The translations under genes were made by a program, and so were the position numbers. This document shows, in pieces, positions 46,591-57,305 of a stretch of 64,000 nucleotides of DNA (within the stretch, counting starts at the first letter, position 1; each line of letters starts with the position of its first letter). This DNA is from Bolinopsis microptera (Eukaryota; Ctenophora; Tentaculata; Lobata; Bolinopsidae). The stretch spans positions 12,636,635 through 12,700,634 of the forward strand of contig NC_087079.1 in the NCBI RefSeq assembly GCF_026151205.1, given 5' to 3'. The notes below the pieces were generated by a model. The model made no database searches. It saw only the letters and a program-made list of their open reading frames with translations, and had not been told where the DNA came from.

Positions 46591-47431
46591 TTTATATACC
46601 TTTAAAGAACGAAAAATTTAGCTTTCCATAAATTTAGTCAAACTTTTGACTAAAATTGTTTTACACCAAATTTCGGCGACTAATTTTGAAGTAGACCAAA
46701 ATTTTAGTAGAGCATATTATATGAATTAAATTTTATTGAGCTTACATTCTTTATCATATGTTTATGATAAACAGTTAGATATCGCTAACTGTGTACAGGT
46801 CCCTACTGCATGTAATAAGAAATTGTATGCTTATGATATGTAACTAATGTATGTAATGTTGGATCGCCGTTGGAATGTTCCCAGTACGGGAATATTCATC
46901 CTTACCAAAATACGCGCGTATGGTGTAAGTTACAGGACCACAAGGTTGATAATTTGTTCACGTGACCGTTTAGCGCGGTGTGCACGTGGGCCCATGGGAA
47001 ATTTCTGATACATGTGTTCCGTTGTCTGTACTTAGTTCACTATGAAGTAGGACTTTATATGCGAAATTTTTAAAAAATAGCTTAATAATGGAAAAATCAA
47101 ATAAATGTAATGGAAAATGGTCTCGAAAAGTCAAAAAATTCGACTAAAATAGTTTTACTAGACTAAAAATTTGCGAAATTTGTGTCCAAAATTATGGTAA
47201 CCAACCGAAAGAAAAATATTTATGCTGCTTGGCAATATAAGTTAAGCTACTTCACCGATATAATACCTGGCCCGAATCTCTTTAGACTCCTTACTCCATT
47301 GAATTGTTTGGCCATATTATGTTGACATTACAATCCGCGAAAATTTAAGCCGCGGAAATAATTAAACTTTAGATAACCACGAAAATAAGTGCCTATGATT
47401 TATAATAAGCTACATCATTTTGCGTTCGTCA

Positions 47432-48680
47432 CAGCTATGTCCGAATGAAGGTAATATAATAATCCCTCACAGCTATGTCCGAATGAAGGTAATATAATAA
47501 TCCCTCACAGCTATGTCCCAATGAAATAATCCCTCACAGCTATGTCCCAATGAAATAATCCCTCACAGCTATGTCCGAATGAAGGTAATATAATAGTCCC
47601 TTACAGCTATGTCCAAATGAAATAATCCCTCACAGCTATGTCCGAATGAAATAATCCCTCACAGCTATATCCGAATGAAGGTAATATAATAATCCCTCAC
47701 AGCTATGTCCGAATTAAATAATCCCTCACAGCTATGTCCGAATGAAGGTAATATAATAATCCCTCACAGGTATGTCCCAATGAAATAATCCCTCACAGCT
47801 ATGTCCCAATGAAATAATCCCTCACAGCTATGTCCGAATGAAGGTAATATAATAATCCCTCACAGCTATGTCCGAATGAAATAATCCCTCACAGCTATGT
47901 CCGAATGAAGCTATGTCCGAATGAAGGTAATATACTAATCCCTCACAGCTATGTCCGAATGAAGCTATGTCCGAATGAAGGTAATATAATAATCCCTCAC
48001 AGCTATTTCCGAATGAAGCTATGTCCGAATGAAGGTAATATAATAATCCCTCACAGCTATGTCCGAATGAAGCTATGTCCGAATGAAGGTAATATAATAA
48101 TCCCTCACGGCTATGTCCGAATGAAGCTATGTCCGAATGAAGGTAATATAATAATCCCTCACAGCTATGTCCGAATGAAGCTATGTCCGAATGAAGGTAA
48201 TATAATAATCCATCACAGCTATGTCCGAATGAAATAATCCCTCACAGCTCTGTCCGAATGAAGGTAATATACTAATCCCTCACAGCAATGTCCGAATGAA
48301 ATAATCCCTCACAGCTCTGTCCGAATGAAGCTATGTCCGAATGAAGGTAATATACTAATCCCTCACAGCTATATCCGAATGAAATAATCCCTCACAGCTA
48401 TGTCCGAATATACTAATCCCTCACAGCTATGTCCGAATGAAGCTATGTCCGAATGAAGGTAATATAATAATCCCTCACAGCTATGTCCGAATGAAGCTAT
48501 GTCCGAATGAAGGTAATATAATAATCCCTCACAGCTATGTCCGAATGAAGCTATGTCCGAATGAAGGTAATATAATAATCCCTCACAGCTATGTCCGAAT
48601 GAAGCTATGTCCGAATGAAGGTAATATAATAATCCCTCACAGCTATGTCCGAATGAAGCTATGTCCGAATGAAGGTAAAC
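47432..48680. repeat. CACAGCTATGTCCGAATGAA minisatellite next to the INPP4 start
   Basis: About 1.25 kb of mixed units. Short units are CACAGCTATGTCCGAATGAA plus ATAATCCCT. Long units add GGTAATATAATAATCCCT, and from 47900 a second GCTATGTCCGAATGAA. Higher-order units of about 54 bp dominate 47905-48680 and stay open in one frame (repeating word MKLCPNEGNI). Every copy holds ATG-TCC-GAA-TGA overlapping ATGAAG. The last copy grades directly into the INPP4 coding exon. Confidence 0.95.
48661..48672 (+). promoter_or_regulatory. Three-codon upstream ORF overlapping the INPP4 start
   Basis: ATG-TCC-GAA-TGA ends in the same ATGA that provides the presumed INPP4 ATG (48669-48671). The same mini-ORF is present in nearly every minisatellite copy upstream. 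If the leader contains these copies, start choice could depend on reinitiation; this is inference. Confidence 0.5.
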
Positions 48681-51600
48681 AACAAGGAACTAGCCTACCT
48701 CCTGCAAACAACAGATCCCGTCCTCTCTGAGTGGTTCTACCTCAGTGTTTACGACTTTGCAGCGGAGAGGAAACCCTCTGATTGTGATCAATATGTGAGA
48801 AGATGGGTGCTGTTGGTAAATAATGTGGTGTTGACGTCTAAGAATGAACGAGGTTAGAACGGCATTTTTGTTGTAAATATTTTCGGTTGATTTTTGCTGA
48901 CCTAATGATTTTATAGTACCGTGTTGAATTTGAGATATTATAAGAAACTTTTATTTTCTACTTTCTAAGCTGGTCTGATCCATCTTTTTTACTTGAGACA
49001 CAGCTTTTTAGAATAAACTTAAATTACTCAACAGGATCGTTAGAAACCGTATTGCTGCTTGAGAATTTTACTGTGGACATTTGTCAGTCGAAAGCACATG
49101 GGTTCGGTATCAAACTGGACTTTCAAAACTCAGGTACTTTTACCTTTTTTTAGTGATTGAAAGAAACAACATTGTCAATAATGTTTGCGCAATCGAGGCC
49201 ATAGGTCTTTGACATTATCAGAGCGAATATATTCACTGCTCAACTTAGAGATTATCCAAGCAACCGCTTTAAAACACACAAAAATGAACCGAAACTGGTA
49301 TTTTTGACTAAATGTAATATGTTCAAACTAATTTATTAAAATAGAATTTTCAAGAACTTGCTGTGCTCTAAGTGGAAATTTAAAAGAAAAGATCCCATTG
49401 TTAAAGTACTGATATATACGACGTCATGACGTCATTACACACGTCATGACGTCATTACACTTTCTCCTTAACATCGTCTGATCACCCAAACCTATAAACA
49501 ACAGGTCTAATCTTAACATTTCCACCGTGAAAGGTGCCCCTCTTTAAGAGATTCCCCGGATTCGCGGCTGCTTCCCCATTCTTATAGAAACATTGAGCTC
49601 CCCAAGACCAGAACCGTTCTGTTCCATCTCGGAAGGGTCTACCGAGGCATGATACAGGACAGTCACTGTAGGTCCTGTCCCCCTCAATCACATCAAATGT
49701 AAAGTGTATTTTGTCAACTAGCATGATCAGTGATTCCCTGTGAAAATGTATCTCATCAGGGTAGAGGCTAGGATCTATAACCAGTTGAATGTTAAAGGAA
49801 TCATCTAACTTTCCTGTCGCTGCAGTAACTTGCAGTATAAACCCACAATCCCCTTCTCTGCTGCAATCTGTTCTAGAGTCCTGTTTGAATTTAAACTTAA
49901 TGTCGTGATTTCTTGCAAATAGTTCTTCTGGCGTATATTCACGGGTTGATGGTATACGATTGGAGCAGTTATCAGACACCAAATTGGCATTATTTCGTAC
50001 ATTATAGATGTAAATCCACCTAAGAATGACGGAGTTTTCTTTTCTATATATTTTAATTCCACGGGTTTCCATCCTTTGCCCTGCATAATTATAGCGAATT
50101 TCTCAACCGAGTCGTTACTGGCGAAATCGACTGGTGAATCTGTTTCGTGTCCTTTCTCAAATTTCCAGTTATAAAGAACGTCATAGAAAATATAGCTGTT
50201 TTTCACCAGTTGGGAATTTATCAAAAAAGCTGCGAGTTCGTCATAATCGTTAACGTTATTTAAATGCTGGAAATCGTGAAACAAGTTTGGCAAAGCTGCG
50301 TAGGACATGGCATCCTTCATTTCCTTTAGTGCTTTATTATATTGTTGCATTGCTCTCATGATGACCTTGCAATCCTCACTTGATAGAGTATCAACTTCCT
50401 CAAGCTTTTCAAACAGTCTTTGATAGATGTGTTCGTGAGCAGAAGAACAGGGTTTGTAGTTCAATCTCTCTAGTATGTATCTGCAGTTCTGATCAAGTGT
50501 ACATCCGTTCCTTTCCAAGTTGTTAAATAGAGCTTCCACGAGAATGTGCTCCTGTTTCACAGTAATTTCCATTATCACATCAAGATTGGTTGTAGAACAA
50601 GATGAGATATCGTTGAGGTAGTTGGTTGCAAAATCCTGTATGCAAGTTGCCAACGATGTACATTTCTTGATTGTGAGATCAATAAATCTTCTACTTTTCA
50701 ATTTGTCTAGAATGTACATGGCCTCGTCAAACAAGAAAAACAGATCGTCAAAGTTATCTTTATCCTTTTTAACGGACTCTGTCAATTCCCTGAAGTATTC
50801 AAAGCAACGTTCAATTAACCAGTTTACCTCAAAAACGTGAACTATTTTGTTCAGATCCCGGAAATTTAGTTTAGATACATTCTTTAAAACACCAGAATAC
50901 GAGGCTTCTAGGAAACACTGTAGTGCACTCTTGGAGAACTCTTCAACTGTTATTTCTGTTTGAAAAAGCTCTATTGTGAGTCTCTTTATAACGGGACTAT
51001 TTAAGGACATAATTGCTGAGTTGGCAAGAAGTACCTCATCGTGCAGAACAAACTTCAGGTTGCCATGGGAGGGGGAACCGAGATATTCCAACCCAAAGTT
51101 TATGGGTACTTGAAGATTCGGAATTTTCGAAGCCATCACGTCCTCTCGATATCTTCTTCAAAGTGGTTTAATAACAGATAACGCTATTTGCTGGGAGGCG
51201 ATTGTTAGCGTTCACAGAACCGAATACTGATAATTATTATATATGACACCGGCTGTTAACAAATTGGTTTTATTTAACAAAATCCAGACGTAAAACTCAA
51301 AGTTGAAACGAATAACAGAACTCACAACATTCCGAATATATATCGCTAGACTCTTAACACGCTACTTACATCAATGTCATGTGCCCTCATGAAGTTATTT
51401 TACACTTACCGTTAATGAGAGGATTGTATTTCAACTTAATGTTGTGCAATTGTGAAAAGAACTTTTTTCTTAAAATATATAACCTACCTGGGAATATGAT
51501 TAATTTCCATTTTCCATCCGATTTACTGATTATGTGATTGTGAAACAAGGTCTATCGCGATGAGTACACGTCTTGCACTCGTTACACCTTTTAGGTTTAA

Positions 51601-54600
51601 AGTCTGACTAGCCTCAAATTTAAATGTTCACCATTTATTTTCCTAGAAACAAAAATGGATACTTCCCTCTTGCACTTTAAATTAAGCGATCCCAAGTCAT
51701 GCCAATAGCCTCATCCAACTTCATACTCGGATAAGACTACTCCTGAGCCCTTTCAAAGTGATTGGTAATAAGTGCAATAATTAATAAAGATAATAATACA
51801 AGTAACAAGTTATTTGTCTAAGTTATTAAATTAAGTAATCTAATTAATTTAAGTACTTAATTAAATTGCTAAATTAAGTAATCTAATTAATCTAAGTACT
51901 TAATTATAATTTAATAAATAATGACTAATTGTACTCAGAGTATCACCTATACTGTTCGTCTAAAGAGGTGGCAGAGAGATGGAAACTAGCGATTACGGAC
52001 TGTGGTTACATGTCGTTACACAGAAAATGGAAAGATCTGCAGGTTAATAAAATCATTAGATTTAATTAATTTATGCAGTTATTGAACAAATACCATTTGA
52101 ATCATTACATTTATTATTACATATTAATATCGATTGGGAACATTTTTATCGACATAGATTTTTAACAGTAAAGTGAGATAAGTAAATCATATCAAATCGA
52201 GTATCTTTTTTTTTCTTTTATAATTTAAGTTAGTTAAACAAAAAATAAGTTTTTTTGGTGTGTAGAGAAGCTTACATAATTATAAATAAGACTCTTATTC
52301 TCCCCTCAGGTAGAATACAACACTTTACTTGCTCAACAAAACAGGATATCAAAATGTTTCGGAACTGAAGAGTACCTCCTCCCTACTGATAACACACGAG
52401 AGGTTAAATTATTTGTTAGATTTATTTATTTATTTATCAAATTATTGTTATTAAATACTTTTCAAATTTTGCAGAGTACAGCAATAAATGATCATAAAAT
52501 AGAGCCGTTCGAAAATATTGCCCCAGCTGTAGAATATGATGGGCACCCAAACACGGTAACACATAGTGAACTATGTCCGCAATTACTTGGACCCCTTGGC
52601 CCTTCATCGAATATAATCTGAATCCAAAACTTTGTGAACAATTATTTCAATTTAATATATCACACAAATCAATGGCAAAGAATTATTTTTTTATCTACGG
52701 TAAAAAAAATTTAAACTATCAGATTTTCCAAGTATTTATATCGAGAATATTCCTCCGGGAACTCCTATAAAGGATATAAATTATAACTTCAAGGAAGGAG
52801 GGATCTGATAATAAACTCACTATCCATTCCCCACCAGGTAGTAGTATCCTGTGAACTCCCAGTGAACTCACCCACCCAGAACACCTTCGCTTCAGTCTAC
52901 ATCAAACAACACGAGAAGTGGATCCTGTGGTACCAGACAGAGAGCGCTGACCACACCTACAATCCTCACTACACCAAAACATTCCTCTTTGAAGTGGACG
53001 ATAAGAATGTCAGGGATGAGTCTTGTTTGAAGTTCTGTATTAATAATATGACGACAGGAACGGTGATGGGGTATGTTGTGACTGATATCCTGACTATTCA
53101 GTCGGCGAAGGATTCTAAACTTGTGTCTCCTCTGCGTGATGATGCGGGTAAGACTTTTTCCTGAACTCTTTATCCGTGTCGAAATCGTTGGGGAAATAAT
53201 GTGGCATTTTTTATATGACATATTAAAGGTCATATCAACCGTTTGCGTTGATATGACCTATAATATGTCATCATTTCATGAAAAACGGTACATATCTTTG
53301 ATTTACTGTGCGTTCATGCGGAAACTTAACTTACGAATTGGTCCTGAAATAATACCGGATCAGCACTAACGCATTTAAATTGATTTATAAAAATGCAGAC
53401 TATCCAGCTAAACGTAGAAAATCTAAGAAAAAGTCGAAAGGTAAAGTTAAAAACAGATCCCTGATAATTTATATCGTTAATTATATAGTTATATAATCCT
53501 TCTAAATCAATTGTCAGATTTCTTTCGCACATTGATTGTGTGGTTCCTTTTTGTTTTTTGATCTTTCTGGAACAAGGTATGCAGTTCTGAACTACCTTCC
53601 TTGAAATCGTAGTTTTTCCGGATTCCTTTTCCCTAATCATAATATTATGTGAAAAACTAAGAATGGTCCCACCGGGCAGTGTTTTTAAACGTTGCAGTAA
53701 GTCATGAAGTAAGTCATCAAATACAAGGTTCAGGAAGTTTTTGGGTTCAACGCCGTGTGTGTACTGATTTCCTCCCTTCCCATTTTTCACTGTCATTTGC
53801 TTACTCTTACAACTGTGTTTCTTGGCTACATCTGAAGAACTCTAGATACGTTGGTTTTGGCAGTCTTCTGAACAAACTACAAAGCTCATCTGATGGTGAT
53901 AAATCCTTTTTAGCTCATTCTAATTTCTCGTTCAGTTTACATCTCTTTTTTTACTCTCTGTTTCAGTCAAATTTACTAAACATTTTACATAATTAGCTAG
54001 AGGTCCCTCTGAGACTGTATCGATTCTGTCCTACAGTTGAACTTATCGTCAGAGATGTAAGAAATACTGAACGGTAGAACTTTTCCATCCATATCTAATT
54101 ATCGACCAATGTAGCATTTCTACAGAGAAATCAGGTCACATACAGTCAGGTCACATACAGTCAGATCACATTAGAAGAAAATACTACAATATAATCAAGG
54201 TACGATGTTGGATACCTGAGTTCTATATCTTTCGATAGCAACTCCATCTATGTATCTGCTTAGCTTCCATCACTGATCCTGGTACTTGAGATTCCAGGTG
54301 TGGCTTTAAACAATGTTTTAAGGGCCCAACACTCAGCTCACTCAGTTGATGGTAGAACAGTGGGTCTTTGTGCGATTACATTACATACACAAATAATCAA
54401 CTAAACAGTGACTAATATTCTATTAACAGTGATTAAGAGCACTTAAAAGAAGCAACACGTAACAAAAGTGATAAATACCACAACCCTGACCCACATTCCA
54501 TTTCAGGTAACGACAACGTGGGGATGATAACGCTAGAACTGTCCACCTCGTACCACAACAAACTACCCACCTCCCACAAGTCCCTCCAACATATGGTCAG

Positions 54601-56569
54601 CAGTGTAGACTCTATCAAACTGGACTCTCATCGGGGCTTCATGTTCCAAACTAACCACGATAAGATCCACGTGTCGGAGCAATGCTGGGATCACCAGGCG
54701 TCCATATCATTTCCTGTGGCTTACATTGAGTTTTTGTTGAGTAAGAAGGAAACTATTATTAGTTCGTATGAGGAGTTTACGAGTTTGGATCCTATATATG
54801 ATCCGATGGTAGCGCAAATGATAAACCATCATGAAACTTCTCTCCTCAGTTTGATCAGGGCTAAAAGATTCTTGTCCAACTACGATGGGGCTCTCTTCAG
54901 AAAGAGTACCCAGAAAAAAGAGAGTGAGTGGCAGTACTGTCCCATTAATCTAGCCGTGTACGCGCTGGGAGTTTGTGATATTGAGGAATGTGAAACTAAT
55001 TATTTTACTGTGACGGTAGGGGCGTTCGCTTCCCACGGACTCGGGTACAAGCAATCATTACAGTCGTCTCTGGTAGCAGCTAGTAAGAATAACATCTATT
55101 CTGTGAGACATGATAGGGTTATGAACAATATTAACACTCTGTGTGAGATATGGAGTGATATTGAGAAGTACAAGCAGATCCTCATTGATTATATTGCTCT
55201 GGAACATTCTGATTTGTACGATTTAGCGGTTAGTTTAACCACTAAAATATCCGATCTGACTGAGTTTTGTAAAACTGGAGATGTTTTGATGGGGGTTCAG
55301 ATGAAGGAGCAAGCCGAGGCGACTGCTAGTTACTGCAGGCTGCGTGACAGACAGTGGTCAGTACCAGAAACTGACTACGTTTGGGATGGTGAAAAATACC
55401 GTGTAAAATCAGTCAATTCCAGGACAAACTCGCTGTCGAATCGAAGCGAAAAGCAAGAATCTGAAACTGACATCACCATGGCGATCACTAATTTTATCTT
55501 AGCTGTGGAGAAGAAGAGTAAAACTATCGGCAGAGACTTGTTAAAAATGTTGGCATCGTTGGAACCCGTGGTGACCCAATCTAGACAGGGGCTCATGTTC
55601 ACCTTACTTTTAGAGGAGAACAAAATCTTCAACTCATTTTTCACTGCAACTCCTGAGATAGAAATGAGAATGAACCAATGTTTTAGCCAGGGGTTAACAG
55701 TGATTTACACAACATTCAACATTGCACTGCTAGACGCTTACACTAGGGAGGATCAAGCATTCTTCAAGATCCTGGATAATATCGGTTATCTAGTGCAATT
55801 CCAGTGCTTACTCAGTACCCACGGCATGGAACTGACAATGTTGGAGGACCACTGGATCACAATTAACAACTTATCCCACTGTAACTTCATCCTTACTTCA
55901 GATAAATTAGGAGAGTTTACACTGAGTGGCCTCTCTTATAAAGTCACAATAACCATGGGAGTGGGGAGTGATATCTGGGACATGTTACCGCCCGGTTTAA
56001 AGAACAGGAAACCTATCCCCATCAGCACGGTGTTGTTCACCAAGGGGGTGAACGAGCAGCAGATGTTGTCCGAACGAGTGGGCACTAACACTATGGAACA
56101 CACAATTAACATAGACGGGTTATGTAAGTTGGAGGTGTACTTCATGATGTATAAAGAGTATGTAACACAAAACAATGTGGCTGGGGATATCCAGAAGTTA
56201 GACTCGCTCATATCCCCAATATGTAAGCACGCTCGTGCCCACATCTACAAAGACATCAAGTTGTTGTCAATGGTTGATGAAGCAGTGCGGCTCATGTCCG
56301 GCTCACGTGTTACGTCCTGTAAATCTGCTAAAGACAGGACGGGCATGTCGGTCACGTACGAGTCGGTCAGCGTGCTGTCCCGGGAACACAGCCTGGTGGC
56401 TAGTGGTTTTAATAATGCGCTGGCCGCTCTGCGTAGTCATGGAGTACGCCCGCTTAATTGTAAGAAGAATACAGGGTCTGGGAAATACGCTTTTAATGCC
56501 TTCCAGATGAAGATCTTACCAAAGGAGTATAGGCCACCTATTGGAACTTACGGTGGTAAGATAACGTAG
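48669..56569 (+). CDS. INPP4: Inositol polyphosphate 4-phosphatase (INPP4 type I/II)
   Basis: Seven exons: 48669-48852, 49035-49133, 51939-52042, 52310-52402, 52475-52555, 52838-53147 and 54507-56569. All are GT-AG with consistent phase, giving 977 residues. Residues ~1-125 look like a PH domain starting MKVNNKELAYLL, with YVRRWVLLVNN and YHLYCSSKEVAERWKLAI. Residues ~188-290 are a C2 domain (SVYIKQHEKWILWYQT). The rest is the phosphatase, with the CX5R active site CKSAKDRTGM (Cys 895, codon 56318-56320) and the family C-terminus YAFNAFQMKILPKEYRPP. It removes the 4-phosphate of PtdIns(3,4)P2 at membranes, damping PI3K/Akt signalling (known for the family). The ATG lies in the last minisatellite copy. 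Intron 2 holds an antisense BTB gene. Confidence 0.95.
49421..49460. promoter_or_regulatory. Duplicated CRE-like TGACGTCA sites
   Basis: A 20-bp word, ACGTCATGACGTCATTACAC, is repeated twice without a gap. Each copy contains the full palindromic CRE/ATF site TGACGTCA (49427-49434 and 49447-49454). It lies in INPP4 intron 2, just downstream of the antisense BTB gene's stop codon. Confidence 0.6.
49482..51136 (-). CDS. BTB/POZ-domain protein, nested antisense, one frameshift
   Basis: The first real ATG is at 51134-51136 (MASKIPNLQVP). Residues ~18-125 form a divergent BTB/POZ fold: NLKFVLHDEVLLANSAIMSL, SPVIKRL, AYSGV-like EASYSGVLKNV and LNKIVHVFEVNWL. A helical BACK-like region follows. The frame that carries the N-terminus to FAIIMQGKGWKPVELKYIEK gives way near 50035-50042 to another frame continuing KENSVILRWIYIYNV and ending IRPVVYRFG at 49482. 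Adding or losing one base in the TTTT runs there would explain it, so it may be a sequencing error or a real lesion. The C-terminal ~190 residues (YPDEIHFHRESL, WSWGAQCFYKNGE) match no domain I can name. BTB domains mediate dimerisation and often link to cullin-3 ubiquitin ligases; the role here is unknown. Intronless. Confidence 0.72.
51137..51938. other. INPP4 intron 2, BTB promoter side
   Basis: Holds the upstream region of the antisense BTB gene and AT-rich sequence. A TTAAATTAAGTAATCTAATT word is repeated at 51826 and 51872. No other exon is supported. Confidence 0.5.
53215..53271. repeat. 57-base perfect-arm hairpin in INPP4 intron 6
   Basis: AGGTCATATCAAC (53227-53239) and GTTGATATGACCT (53247-53259) are perfect complements around a 7-base loop. 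ATGACATATTA and TAATATGTCAT extend the stem with one or two mismatches or bulges, for about 24 paired bases. The size would suit a microRNA precursor or a tiny palindromic element. Confidence 0.6.
53326..53796 (-). other. Reverse-strand open frame of unknown meaning in INPP4 intron 6
   Basis: A 156-codon stretch includes KNFLNLVFDDLLHDLLQRLK and CIPCSRKIKKQKG. I recognise no family. The composition is consistent with a decayed transposon ORF. It carries no introns and no promoter evidence, and I do not regard it as a supported gene. Confidence 0.3.
53800..54506. other. Rest of INPP4 intron 6
   Basis: AT-rich intron with a small repeat, AGGTCACATACAGTCAG, near 54133-54170 (three partial copies), and a CTCAGCTCACTCAG pyrimidine/purine patch. 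The acceptor CCATTTCAG precedes exon 7. Confidence 0.5.
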
Positions 56570-57305
56570 TGGTATGTGGTTTTAGTTGGTATTTAAGTGA
56601 TGGTTGTGTGACCAATAAGTGAGTGACTTACAAGTGACTTATCAGTGACCAATAAGTTACTTTTATGAGATTAGATCTTGGAATTTAAAGATGTCAATTT
56701 TTATCCACTACCCTTTGTTTATTCTCACATTTTATAATTTTTCGAATTAACTTTAGCGCTTTGTTTAGTGCACTGATAGATTTATCTGTTTTTGATTAAC
56801 TTTTACTTTGATTTAATTACTGTTAGAAAAATTACCTACACGATTTTTGTCTGTTGTTGTATTATGTTACTGTAAATTTTATCTGTAAATATTCATTCCA
56901 TGTTCTAATTTTAAAGCTTTAGTATGTTCAGCTTATTTGTGGTGTTATTTTTGTGGTATTACTCACTGGCAAGTGCCCAACAAAAGATCCTGTGATCATA
57001 TTTATGGCGAACACATCTGAATATACAGAAGTTAACCTACTATTTGTAAAAGTTCAGCGTACTCCTTGTTTATAATAATACACTTTTGCTTAAAATAATG
57101 TTACACTTTTAATAATACACTTTTCCTTCTACTCAAACTCATGATATTAGTCTTAACTGAACAAATCATGGGTACAAATAACTCAGAAATAATAACTCGA
57201 AACTGTCAATAATTTTGAAGTTCAATTTCAAAAAAAAGTGTGCTTAATTGGTTGATTTCACCAAACTAATCAATTAAATTTTCCCACGAATGATAGGTGG
57301 TAGGA
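56570..57305. other. INPP4 3' UTR and INPP4-eIF2A intergenic region
   Basis: The start of the 3' UTR has several GTGACCAATAAGT-type words (56608-56655). AT-rich sequence follows, up to the eIF2A ATG at 57306. The two genes are head to tail, about 740 bases apart. No other gene is seen. Confidence 0.6.

Larger units (their letters stand above)
45284..47431. other. Gene-free AT-rich interval between the TSP1-CCP gene and the INPP4 minisatellite
   Basis: Contains a retrotransposon tail (45478-45760), a direct duplication (45740-46590) and AT-rich sequence from 46600 with repeated GACTAAAAT(T/A)GTTTTAC words near 46650 and 47140. The part near 46860-47050 is less AT-rich and might be regulatory. 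No coding exon is supported. Confidence 0.6.

Noticed and set aside
47905-48730. Plus-strand open frames of repeated MKLCPNEGNI words
   Set aside because: Same artefact of a 54-bp higher-order unit. The frame differs from that of the adjacent INPP4 exon, which is the real coding sequence.
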